Part shown: positions 1-5,949 of the stretch, piece after piece
How the letters are laid out: each line of letters opens with the position of its first letter
How positions within the stretch are numbered: the stretch's first letter is position 1
Assembly: GCA_029554925.1 (NCBI GenBank)
Contig: JAKPUV010001109.1
Coordinates: 1 to 6,388, forward strand
Source: Candidatus Hydrogenedentota bacterium
Lineage (GTDB): Bacteria; Hydrogenedentota; Hydrogenedentia; Hydrogenedentales; CAITNO01
Direction: 5' to 3'
DNA: 6,388 bases
Notes under the pieces: model-generated
What the model was told of the DNA's origin: nothing
The model's database searches: none
Seen by the model: the letters and a program-made list of their open reading frames with translations, nothing else
Program-made: the position numbers and the translations under genes

Positions 1-2
1 GC

Positions 3-449
3 GTCTTCCCCGACGCGCCGGGCGAGATCGTCGCCGGGGCCGGGTACACGTGGACCAAGGTCCACGCGAAGGTCGCCGTTTCCGCCTTCGCCGGGTTTTT
101 CCTGGGCAACCTGTGGATGGGGGCGATGCTCCTGCTCGACGCGCTCTGGCTGCGCCGGATGGAGGACGCGGGGTCCGCGCGGTTCCAGTACACCACGCTG
201 CTCTGGCCCTACCTGTTCTGGCTGCCCATCCTCTGCACGGGCATCGGCTTCCTCGTGCGCTGGGAGTACGTCTACGCCGCGAAGAAGGCGGCCGCCGCCG
301 CCGCGGGCGCGTCCATCGGCAGCTCCTGGTCGGAGGCCATGAACACGCGCTACTCGTTCCCCCTGTGGGAGAACATCCTCATCTACACGCTCTTCCTGTT
401 CCTCGTGTGGGTGGTGACGGCGCTCACCGCGTCCGATCCGGACGCGTGA
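3..449 (+). CDS. C-terminal part of a multi-pass membrane protein, unknown family (5' partial)
   Basis: The reading frame is open from the left edge and ends at TGA 447-449, giving 148 visible residues; the true start lies outside the window. Three hydrophobic segments are visible, at about residues 24-46 (first part AVSAFAGFFLGNLW), 64-85 (rich in W, L and P) and 122-142 (ILIYTLFLFLVWVV), which fits an integral inner-membrane protein. Between the second and third segments is a basic and alanine-rich loop, KK followed by six alanines, and the tail is short and acidic (SDPDA). I do not recognise the family and assign no function. The composition is strongly membrane-like, and this frame avoids the Arg/Pro/Gly-rich look of the competing frames, which supports it as the coding one. 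It converges on the SDR gene, and the last 26 bases of the two coding regions overlap. An internal ATG at 117 is unlikely to be the start because the first membrane segment begins upstream of it. Confidence 0.75.
   Translation, partial: VFPDAPGEIVAGAGYTWTKVHAKVAVSAFAGFFLGNLWMGAMLLLDALWLRRMEDAGSARFQYTTLLWPYLFWLPILCTGIGFLVRWEYVYAAKKAAAAAAGASIGSSWSEAMNTRYSFPLWENILIYTLFLFLVWVVTALTASDPDA
288..305 (+). repeat. Short GCN run coding for six alanines
   Basis: Six consecutive alanine codons (GCG, four GCC, GCG) lie in the loop between the second and third membrane segments of the left-edge membrane protein, directly after two lysines. It is a simple-sequence tract that could vary in length by slippage without changing the frame. 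No function is implied. Confidence 0.5.
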
Positions 450-1329
450 GCCCCTCCCCCGCCTCCTGACAGTCCCGGATGGACGCCTCCAGCGTCCGGC
501 CTGGCGACCACCCCAGGGTGTGGCGGGCTTTCCCGATGCAAACTTCCCAGACGACCCCGTCGTCGGGGTCGGACAGGCCGCTGAACACGACCTCGGACCG
601 CCCCCCAAAGACCGCGCGGCAGCGCCCGGCGAGTTCCAGGTTGGACACGGGGACGCCGGAGGCGATGTTGAAGAGCCCCCCGGCGCGGAGGGACAGCGCC
701 CGGACCGCCGCGTCGGCGATGTCGCGGACGTCCACATAGTCCTGCCGGCGGGTGCCCTGCCCGTGGAGGGTGAGCGGCTCCCCCGCCGCCGCCGCGCGGA
801 CGAAGCGGGAGAAGAGGGTGCCGCGCCGGAGCCCCGGCCCGACGGGGGAGGTGATCCGGAACACCGTGCCCGTCAGGCCGGCTTCCCCGGTGAGGACGGC
901 CGTTTCGCCATCCCGTTTCGACCGGGCATAGGCGGTTTCCGGGGCCACGGGGTGGGCCTCCGTGACGGGCAGTTCCAGGGGCCGCCGGAGGAGGCTCATG
1001 CTGGACAGAAAGAGCACCTGGCCGGCGCCGCACTCCCGCGCCAGCGCCACGAGTTGGCGCGTGGCGGCGGTGTTCACGGCGGCAATCTCGTCGTCCGGCG
1101 CGGGGGGCAGGGCCGCCGCGCAGTGGACCACGGCGTCGCACCCCGCAAGCGCGGGGCGCAGCGTCTCCGCAAACGGGCCGCCCAGGTCGGCGCGCGCCGG
1201 CTGAACCTCCGGGGGGAGCCCGGCCAGCGGGGAGCGGGCGGCGGCGGCAACGGTCATCCCGGCGGCGTGCAGGGCGCGGACCACGGCCCCGCCGACATGG
1301 CCGGACGCGCCGGTGACAAGCACCCTCAC
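424..1329 (-). CDS. Extended SDR family NAD-dependent sugar epimerase/dehydratase
   Basis: The 301-residue protein starts with GTG at 1329-1327 and ends with TGA at 426-424. The N-terminal Rossmann motif TGASGHVG (residues 6-13) binds NAD(P). HCAAALPP follows at about 69-76, N86 sits in the usual VNT position, and LSSMS (108-112) leads to the catalytic YxxxK pair Y134 and K138 (YARSK). The RQDYVDVRDIADA stretch (195-207) is the extended-SDR substrate-domain signature. Length and motifs fit nucleotide-sugar epimerases, dehydratases or reductases (GalE/RmlD-like); the exact substrate cannot be read from sequence. The start overlaps the ATP-grasp stop in GTGA. No strong ribosome binding site precedes it, so translation is probably coupled to the upstream gene. 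It is the third gene of the glycosyltransferase cassette and probably prepares or modifies the sugar, in the cytoplasm. The C-terminal tail overlaps the convergent membrane protein gene. Confidence 0.92.
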   Translation of the reverse strand: MRVLVTGASGHVGGAVVRALHAAGMTVAAAARSPLAGLPPEVQPARADLGGPFAETLRPALAGCDAVVHCAAALPPAPDDEIAAVNTAATRQLVALARECGAGQVLFLSSMSLLRRPLELPVTEAHPVAPETAYARSKRDGETAVLTGEAGLTGTVFRITSPVGPGLRRGTLFSRFVRAAAAGEPLTLHGQGTRRQDYVDVRDIADAAVRALSLRAGGLFNIASGVPVSNLELAGRCRAVFGGRSEVVFSGLSDPDDGVVWEVCIGKARHTLGWSPGRTLEASIRDCQEAGEGLTRPDRTR

Positions 1330-2393
1330 CGGGCGGGCCCGAAGAGTTCGGCGGACGCGCCGGGGCCGTCGTATCCGGCGGTGGTGCCCCGGCCGCGCAC
1401 GTGCTCCAGGGCCGCCGCGGGTACGTACAGCTCGTTCCAGTAGCGCAGGGCCACCCCCTCCGTCACGCGCGGCAGGGTCACGTCCCCGCCGAGCAGGTAA
1501 TGGCGCAGGAAGGCGTCGGCCTCGTTGAAGCCGAAGGCGGCGCGCAGGGGCGTGGTGCCGGAGAAGCGCGCGTTGATCTCGAAGCAGACGGGGCCGCGCT
1601 CGGTGAGGCGCAGCTGGATGTTGCACGGGCCGGCGGGCCGGAGCGCGGCGGTGATTGCCTCGGCGGCGCGGCGCACCGCCGGGTGGTCGTCCACCCAGGC
1701 GCGGTAGGTGGTGCCCGCCAGCAGCTCGCGCCGCATCACAATCGTGCCCGCGAGGCCGCCGTCCCGTTTGCAGAAGCAGCCGACGGTGTACTCCGCGTCG
1801 TCGGGGCGCAGGTACTCCTGGAGCAGGTACCCCGGCTTTCGGCAGGCGTAGGCGAGGTCGTCGGCGTCGTGCACCAGAAAGAGCCCGCGCGCGCCGCCGC
1901 CCCGGCGCGGCTTGGCCACGAGGGGCCAGCCCGCCGTTTCGGCGAGCCGCCGGGCGGCCTCCGCGTCTTCCGAGGGCGCGTGGCGGGGCGCGTCGAACCC
2001 GTTGTCCGCCAGCCACCGGCAGGTGAGCAGCTTGTCCTCGCCAATCTCGTGGACCGCCGGCGGGTTCACCGGGCACAGCGCGCCGGTTGCCGCCTCCACT
2101 TCGGCGCGGTGCGCCACGAGAAAGTCAATGATGGGCTCACAGCCGGACATCAGGACGCGCACCCCCGCCGCGCGGCAGACCCGCGCGAGCTCGGGGAGAA
2201 ACGCGGGGTCGGAGGCCCAGGGGAGCACATGGCCCTCGTCCACGGCATAGAGACCCGCCTGGTCGGCGCTGACGTCCGTGCCGAGAATCCGCAGGGGGAG
2301 CGGCGACCGGCGCAGGGCCTTGAGGATGCCCTGGCTCACATTGCCGCCGACGGCCAGCACGGCGACGGTGACCGGCGCCCCGGCGGCGCTCAT
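1326..2393 (-). CDS. ATP-grasp family ligase (CarB-like), substrate unknown
   Basis: The 355-residue protein carries a full ATP-grasp module. An N-terminal pre-ATP-grasp Rossmann-like domain (VTVAVLAVGGNVSQG, residues 8-22) is followed by K121 (EDKLLT), K161 in the glycine-rich loop (AKPRRGGGARG, 160-170), the hinge QEYL (192-195), E201 and the Mg-binding FEINARFSG (271-279; E272 and N274). All expected ATP and metal ligands are present, so it should be active. Family members join a carboxylate, through an acyl-phosphate, to an amine or other nucleophile. CarB-like relatives occur in polysaccharide clusters, mostly uncharacterised. I chose ATG 2393 because GGAGG lies 4 bases upstream and the ATG overlaps the glycosyltransferase stop in ATGA. 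A longer in-frame version to 2498 would run far into the glycosyltransferase gene and adds an Arg/Pro-rich segment. Position suggests it modifies the sugar or carrier-linked product of the cassette. The substrate is inference only. Confidence 0.9.
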   Translation of the reverse strand: MSAAGAPVTVAVLAVGGNVSQGILKALRRSPLPLRILGTDVSADQAGLYAVDEGHVLPWASDPAFLPELARVCRAAGVRVLMSGCEPIIDFLVAHRAEVEAATGALCPVNPPAVHEIGEDKLLTCRWLADNGFDAPRHAPSEDAEAARRLAETAGWPLVAKPRRGGGARGLFLVHDADDLAYACRKPGYLLQEYLRPDDAEYTVGCFCKRDGGLAGTIVMRRELLAGTTYRAWVDDHPAVRRAAEAITAALRPAGPCNIQLRLTERGPVCFEINARFSGTTPLRAAFGFNEADAFLRHYLLGGDVTLPRVTEGVALRYWNELYVPAAALEHVRGRGTTAGYDGPGASAELFGPAR

Positions 2394-3319
2394 TCCTCCT
2401 CCCCGCGGATGATGAAATAGGGCTTCTTCTGCGTCTCGGCGTAGATGCGGCCGACATACTCGCAGAGCGTGCCCAGGGAGAGGAGCTGGACGCCGCACAG
2501 CAGGAAGAACAGGGCGATGACGCTCTCGGCGCCGAGCTGGTTCCCGTAGACGACGCGGAAGTAGAGCACGCGCAGGAACATGAAGAAGCCGCCCAGGGCC
2601 AGCAGGATGCCGAGCAGGCCGATCATGCGCAGGGGACGCACGGAGATGTTGGTGATCAGGTCCACCGCCGTGCGCACGAGGTCCGCCAGCTCGTACTTGC
2701 TGCGGCCCGCCTTGCGCTCGGCGTGGCGCACGGGGATTTCAACGATGTTCGTGGTGACTGCCGTCATGTCCACGGGCAGGTAGCGGCACCGGTGGTCGAA
2801 GGCGAGCATGTGCCCCACCACCTCGCGCCGGAAGCCCTTGAGCGGGCATCCGTAGTCCGTGAGGGGCACGCCCGTCTCGTAGGCGATGTAGCGGTTGAGC
2901 GCCCGGGAGAAGAGCCTGCGGAAGAAGGGATCCCGCCGCCCGGTGCGGCGGCCGCTCACGCAGTCGGCCCCCGCCTCCAGCTGTTCCAGCAGCAGGGGGA
3001 TGTCCTCGGGGTATACCTGGAGGTCCGCGTCGAGCATGACCAGAAAGCGGCCCCGGGCGAGGGAGAACCCCGCGTAAAGCGCGGGACTTTGGCCGAAATT
3101 GCGCATGAGCGACGCCACACGGACCCGCGGGTCGCCGCGGCGCAGCTCCTTCAGCAGCGCCAGACTCCCGTCGCGGCTGCCGTCGTTCACGAACACCAGC
3201 TCGTAGGGGCGGCCCAGCCCGCCCATCACCGCGGTCAGACGCTCGTGGAGCTCCCGCAGCGAGGGCTCCTCGTTGTAGACGGGAATGACCACGGAAATCT
3301 CGGGAACCGGCGTGTCCAT
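2390..3319 (-). CDS. ArnC-like family 2 glycosyltransferase with two C-terminal membrane helices
   Basis: The 309-residue protein belongs to the GT2 family and resembles ArnC/GtrB/dolichol-phosphate mannose synthase enzymes, which move a sugar from a nucleotide donor to a polyprenyl phosphate on the cytoplasmic face of the inner membrane. ISVVIPVYNEE (8-18), VNDGSRDGS (44-52) and the metal-binding LDADLQ (96-101; D97 and D99) make up the GT-A core. DYGCPLKGFRR (155-165) and PVRHAERKAGRSKY (196-209) match ArnC-type signatures, as does EYVGRIYAE near the end. Two membrane helices lie at about 231-252 and 267-286, the usual ArnC layout, and the length is close to ArnC (about 320). I prefer ATG 3319, with AGGAG 5 bases upstream. 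The GTG at 3343 would abut the predicted -10 box and precede the expected transcript start. It is the first gene of a three-gene cassette and overlaps the ATP-grasp start in ATGA. The donor sugar is not known; no aminotransferase or formyltransferase is in view. Confidence 0.95.
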   Translation of the reverse strand: MDTPVPEISVVIPVYNEEPSLRELHERLTAVMGGLGRPYELVFVNDGSRDGSLALLKELRRGDPRVRVASLMRNFGQSPALYAGFSLARGRFLVMLDADLQVYPEDIPLLLEQLEAGADCVSGRRTGRRDPFFRRLFSRALNRYIAYETGVPLTDYGCPLKGFRREVVGHMLAFDHRCRYLPVDMTAVTTNIVEIPVRHAERKAGRSKYELADLVRTAVDLITNISVRPLRMIGLLGILLALGGFFMFLRVLYFRVVYGNQLGAESVIALFFLLCGVQLLSLGTLCEYVGRIYAETQKKPYFIIRGEEE

Positions 3320-3324
3320 ACCTT

Positions 3325-3329
3325 CTCCT
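3325..3329 (-). promoter_or_regulatory. Ribosome binding site AGGAG deciding the glycosyltransferase start
   Basis: AGGAG on the - strand lies 5 bases before ATG 3319. It supports this start over the GTG at 3343, which has no such site and sits directly after the predicted -10 box. Confidence 0.7.
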
Positions 3330-3343
3330 GCGCGTTGCGCCAC

Positions 3344-3372
3344 AGTATAAGCCAGCCGCCGCGGGGGTGCAA
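3344..3372 (-). promoter_or_regulatory. Sigma70-like promoter of the glycosyltransferase cassette
   Basis: On the - strand a TATACT box (3349-3344; 5 of 6 to TATAAT) is preceded, with an exact 17-base spacer, by TTGCAC (3372-3367; 3 of 6 to TTGACA, with the key TTG kept). Transcription would start near 3337, leaving a leader of roughly 18 bases that contains the AGGAG site. An AT-rich box in such GC-rich DNA, placed right before a gene, is the main support. The -35 is weak and is covered by a hairpin. Confidence 0.6.
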
Positions 3373-3391
3373 CAGCGGGCCCCTCCGCGGC
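3358..3391 (-). terminator. GC-rich hairpin between the oxidoreductase and glycosyltransferase genes, possible terminator
   Basis: GCCGCG/CGCGGC and GGGG/CCCC arms form a 10-base-pair stem with a 2-base bulge and a 12-base loop, starting 7 bases after the oxidoreductase stop codon. No U-tract follows it on the - strand, so it is at best a weak or Rho-assisted terminator, or a 3'-end stabiliser. As DNA it also covers the -35 box of the next gene's promoter. In GC-rich sequence such pairing can arise by chance. Confidence 0.35.
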
Positions 3392-3397
3392 GCGGGC

Positions 3398-4519
3398 TCA
3401 CAGGCGGCGCGACAGGAGGTCCGGCAGCGGAGCGGCGAGCGCGCCGGCGGTGACGGCGGCCAGATCGCCGCAGACGGGGAGGTCGGCGGGGGTGAGCAGG
3501 CCCGTTTCGGGGAGTTCGCCGCGCAGGACACACCCGGCCAGATGCGCGGGCAGGCACGCGGTGGCCACGGCGCCGTCGCGGAAAAGGACGTCAGCGGAGG
3601 CCTCCCCCTGCGGTCCGCGCACGCGCACGGACAGCAGCGCTTCCGGTCCGATGCCCGCGACGGCGGACCGGCGCGTCTCCGCGTCGTTGATCCGCCGCAT
3701 GACGGCCTCGATGAGGCGGTAGGCCCAGCGGCGGCGGCCCGGGTCGAGCAGGCGCACGCCGTCCAGCAGCCAGAGGGGCAGGTCGCCGAGATGGAACCAG
3801 GTGTGGAACTCGCGCAGGGGGAGGCGGTCCGGAAGGGTCAGGGCCTCGATGGTGGGCACCTCCAGCATCCGCCGGCGCCCAAACGGCGCCGGCAGGTCAA
3901 TGTCGCGCACGGAGCGCCCCATGACCACCGGAACATGCCGTCCGTCGCAAACGGCCAGGGGCCGCCCCGCGGCCTCCAGCAGGCCGCCCATCATGGAGGC
4001 GAGCCCGGACCCCTCGCGGGCGTGGCGGAACTGGGCCCAGCAGCAGTCCACGGCGTCCGCGCCGGGGGACTGCTCCAGGAGGCGCAGGGCGGCCAGGGTG
4101 GACAGGCCGGGGATCGCCCCCGCCGCCGTGATCAGGGGCACGCCGCGTTCCCGCGCCGCCGCGTCCAGCGGCCGCAGGTTCCGGTAGTGCTCCTGCTCGT
4201 TGGCGCAGTCGAGGTACGGCACGCCGCACCCGACCACAGTGCGGGCGACGGCGGCGCCGCCGCGCGCGAAGGGGCCGACGGCGTTGATGACGAGGGCCGA
4301 TCCGGCGCAGGCGGCGCGGAGGGCGGCGGCATCCGCGGCGTCCAGCACCAGGGTGTCCACCCGGTCGCCCCCCGTCTCCGCGCGCAGCGCGGCCAGCTGG
4401 TCGGCGCGGCGTCCCGCCGCGGTGACGGGCAAATCGGTCGTCTCCGCGAGGCGCTCCACCATGGCGCGCCCCGCGAGGCCGTAGGCCCCCAGCACCAGTA
4501 TCCGACGTCCCGCGCTCAT
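3398..4519 (-). CDS. Saccharopine dehydrogenase-like NAD(P)-dependent oxidoreductase
   Basis: The 373-residue protein starts with RRILVLGAYGLAGRA, a Rossmann fold with G11xxG14xxG17, followed by INAVGPFARGG (78-88), CGVPYLDCANEQE (98-110) and AGAIPGLSTLAAL (133-145). This order is typical of the saccharopine dehydrogenase NADP-binding family, which includes many uncharacterised oxidoreductases and trans-acting enoyl reductase relatives besides true lysine-pathway enzymes. No lysine biosynthesis neighbours are present, so I do not assign that reaction. It is probably cytoplasmic; the tryptophan- and leucine-rich part near 240-256 (HTWFHLGDLPLWLLDG) may pack against substrate or membrane. ATG 4519 is the only sensible start, but no AGGAG-like site lies close upstream. 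Instead its ATG overlaps the TGA of a 15-codon ORF with a strong ribosome binding site, which suggests coupled translation. It probably shares a transcript with the hydrolase 90 bases upstream. Confidence 0.88.
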   Translation of the reverse strand: MSAGRRILVLGAYGLAGRAMVERLAETTDLPVTAAGRRADQLAALRAETGGDRVDTLVLDAADAAALRAACAGSALVINAVGPFARGGAAVARTVVGCGVPYLDCANEQEHYRNLRPLDAAARERGVPLITAAGAIPGLSTLAALRLLEQSPGADAVDCCWAQFRHAREGSGLASMMGGLLEAAGRPLAVCDGRHVPVVMGRSVRDIDLPAPFGRRRMLEVPTIEALTLPDRLPLREFHTWFHLGDLPLWLLDGVRLLDPGRRRWAYRLIEAVMRRINDAETRRSAVAGIGPEALLSVRVRGPQGEASADVLFRDGAVATACLPAHLAGCVLRGELPETGLLTPADLPVCGDLAAVTAGALAAPLPDLLSRRL

Positions 4520-4563
4520 TCGGGGCGGCCCGTTCCATGGGCGGCGGGGAAGGAGTGTGTCAT
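4516..4563 (-). CDS. Fifteen-codon leader ORF overlapping the oxidoreductase start
   Basis: ATG 4563-4561 opens a 15-residue peptide, MTHSFPAAHGTGRPE, ending at TGA 4518-4516. It has the better ribosome binding site: AAAGGAG at 4575-4569, 5 bases before its ATG. Its TGA overlaps the ATG of the oxidoreductase as ATGA, the same junction type used inside the glycosyltransferase cassette. This suggests that ribosomes load here and restart on the downstream gene. The peptide has no run of one amino acid that would mark a classic attenuator, and no recognisable domain. It could also be a remnant or a chance ORF; only the ribosome site and the exact overlap argue for it. Confidence 0.45.
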   Translation of the reverse strand: MTHSFPAAHGTGRPE

Positions 4564-4568
4564 GGCGT

Positions 4569-4575
4569 CTCCTTT
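4569..4575 (-). promoter_or_regulatory. Strong ribosome binding site AAAGGAG for the leader ORF
   Basis: AAAGGAG is complementary to seven bases of the usual 16S rRNA tail. It is 5 bases from the leader ATG but about 50 bases from the oxidoreductase ATG, too far to serve the latter directly. Part of it lies in a small hairpin (4571-4586) with arms CCTTCC and GGAAAGG, which might limit access. Confidence 0.55.
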
Positions 4576-4609
4576 CCGGCGGAAGGGCCGGGGTTTTAGA
4601 GACCGCGCC

Positions 4610-5767
4610 TCATTTTCCCGTGGTGAGCAACCGGATCAGGGCGGCCTCCTTCTCGGAGTAGGGGGCGCCGTCCTTCCTGAAGACGTCATGGAACCACGGC
4701 GTCGGCTCTTCGGTGTACTTCTTGTTCCACGAGTCCCAGGGGTAGATGGTCTGGGAGCGGCCGCTGACGAGCCCCCAGTTGATGGCGCCCACGTTCTGCT
4801 CCTTGAAGTACGGCATGACGGTCTTGAAGGTGCTGCCCGAGCCGCGCGACATGTACTCCGTGCAGATCACCGGGCGGCCCGACGCCTTCAGCCACTCGAC
4901 CGCCTTCTTCGCCATGGGCAGGGGGTCGTAGCTGTGGAAGGTGATGATGTCCGAGCGCTCCAGCATGGCCTTGTCGAGGGCGGGCAGCGGGCCCCGGCGG
5001 CGGCCCACCTCGACCCACACCCCGGCGGTCAGCGGCTGCGAGGGGTTCACCTCCCGCGCCCAGTCGAACAGCCTGTTGAGCAGGATGAGGTGCGCCGCCT
5101 CGCGCTCCGCCTGGTCCCACTGGTCGTCGTACTGCGGCACGGGGTTGCCCGGCTCGTTGAGCAGGTCCCACGCGAGCACGCGGGGGTCGTCCTTGAAGCG
5201 CGTGAGAATGGCCGTGAGGTAGGGCTTCAGGCGCTCCTCGTATTTCGAGGGGTCCTTCTGCACGTCAATGTGCGGGCTCTGGACCCACCGCGAGTTGTGG
5301 ACGTGCGGCACCGGCTCCGGCTGGGGCCCCGCCTTGGGGAAGGGGTCCCACACGCTGTCGAAGGGCACCAGCATGGTGGTGATGCCGTGTTTCGCCGCAA
5401 GGGCGAGGTACTCGTCCAGCCGCCGCTCGAAGCCCGCCGGGTCCGCCGCCCACACCATGTCGTGCAGGTAGACGCGCATGACGTTAAACCCGAGGCCCGC
5501 GGCCCAGCCCAGCTCGCGGTCAATGGTCGCCGGGTCCCAGGTCTCCGCCTGCCACATCTCCAGCTGGTTCGACGCCGTGCTCGGGGCAAAGTTGGCCCCG
5601 GCCATCCACCGGTGCCCGGCGTACCACTGGTTGGCCTTCTCGGCGCTCCAGCGGCCCTCCTCCAGGCCCCACCGGACCTCCGGTGCCGTGTCAGCGGCAA
5701 AGGAACAGGCGCAGAGCGCGCACAACAGCACGGCGGCCAGGGAAACACGCTTCGGGGATGTCGTCAT
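4610..5767 (-). CDS. Secreted GH5-type (clan GH-A) glycoside hydrolase
   Basis: The 385-residue protein begins with a signal peptide: basic KR near residue 6, hydrophobic SLAAVLLCALCAC, and a likely signal peptidase I cut after SFA (about residue 24). A TIM-barrel hydrolase follows. The catalytic acid/base is E205 in WDLLNEP (200-206) and the likely nucleophile is E304 in VICTEYM (300-306). Other clan GH-A residues are R98 (NVMRVYLHD), H278 and Y280 (FHSYDP) and W331 (INWGL). Homologues of this layout are often labelled cellulase or 1,4-beta-xylanase, but the substrate cannot be told from sequence. It probably acts outside the cytoplasm on a beta-linked polysaccharide. No carbohydrate-binding module is visible. 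ATG 5767 has AAGGAG 8 bases upstream. A GTG one codon earlier (5770) has it at 5 bases and is nearly as good. It is likely transcribed from a promoter at 5836-5864. Confidence 0.92.
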   Translation of the reverse strand: MTTSPKRVSLAAVLLCALCACSFAADTAPEVRWGLEEGRWSAEKANQWYAGHRWMAGANFAPSTASNQLEMWQAETWDPATIDRELGWAAGLGFNVMRVYLHDMVWAADPAGFERRLDEYLALAAKHGITTMLVPFDSVWDPFPKAGPQPEPVPHVHNSRWVQSPHIDVQKDPSKYEERLKPYLTAILTRFKDDPRVLAWDLLNEPGNPVPQYDDQWDQAEREAAHLILLNRLFDWAREVNPSQPLTAGVWVEVGRRRGPLPALDKAMLERSDIITFHSYDPLPMAKKAVEWLKASGRPVICTEYMSRGSGSTFKTVMPYFKEQNVGAINWGLVSGRSQTIYPWDSWNKKYTEEPTPWFHDVFRKDGAPYSEKEAALIRLLTTGK

Positions 5768-5775
5768 CACAGGGG

Positions 5776-5781
5776 CTCCTT
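5776..5781 (-). promoter_or_regulatory. Ribosome binding site AAGGAG of the glycoside hydrolase
   Basis: AAGGAG on the - strand precedes the adjacent start codons GTG (5770) and ATG (5767) by 5 and 8 bases, so it fits either and does not settle which is used. Confidence 0.65.
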
Positions 5782-5835
5782 CTGGGTTACGCGAACATTC
5801 ACGGGAAGAGACCCGGAAGCCGCGCCTCGGGTGTC

Positions 5836-5864
5836 ATTGTATCCCGCCGCCGGGGAAAACTTAA
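5836..5864 (-). promoter_or_regulatory. Likely sigma70-type promoter of the glycoside hydrolase gene
   Basis: On the - strand, TACAAT (5841-5836; 5 of 6 to TATAAT) follows a 17-base GC-rich spacer after TTAAGT (5864-5859; 3 of 6 to TTGACA). It lies just beyond the lipoprotein terminator, as expected for a gene that must restart transcription. The -35 is weak and reuses the end of the terminator U-tract. A leader of roughly 60 bases would precede the start codon. Confidence 0.5.
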
Positions 5865-5910
5865 AAAAGGGCCGGCCCCGCGCACGCGCAAGAACGCGCG
5901 GAACCGGCCC
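5863..5910 (-). terminator. Strong intrinsic terminator after the lipoprotein gene
   Basis: Arms at 5896-5910 and 5869-5883 form a 15-base-pair GC-rich stem, with two G-U pairs in the RNA, and a 12-base loop. On the - strand the stem is followed at once by six Ts (5868-5863) and, after AAG, four more. It starts 40 bases after the lipoprotein stop codon. There is no T-run on the + side, so it acts only in the - direction. Confidence 0.93.
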
Positions 5911-5949
5911 GCCTCTCCTCACACCTCACCAGAGGATTGGCCAAAAGAA

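Noticed and set aside
1330..2076. In-frame upstream extension of the SDR gene on the - strand (to a 550-residue product)
   Set aside because: The extra part overlaps the ATP-grasp gene in another frame and is Arg/Pro/Gly-rich. The Rossmann motif begins immediately after GTG 1329, and the GTGA overlap marks the true start.
520..2420. + strand open frames of 307 and 339 codons opposite the SDR and ATP-grasp genes
   Set aside because: Their products have no recognisable motifs and skewed Gly/Arg/Ala composition, while the - strand genes show complete catalytic signatures.
2394..2498. N-terminal extension of the ATP-grasp gene
   Set aside because: It overlaps the conserved C-terminal EYVGRIYAE region of the glycosyltransferase and is Arg/His/Pro-rich. 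ATG 2393 has a ribosome site and the ATGA junction.
3320..3343. GTG start at 3343 for the glycosyltransferase
   Set aside because: It lies immediately next to the TATACT box, upstream of the expected transcript start, and has no ribosome site. ATG 3319 has AGGAG at 5 bases.
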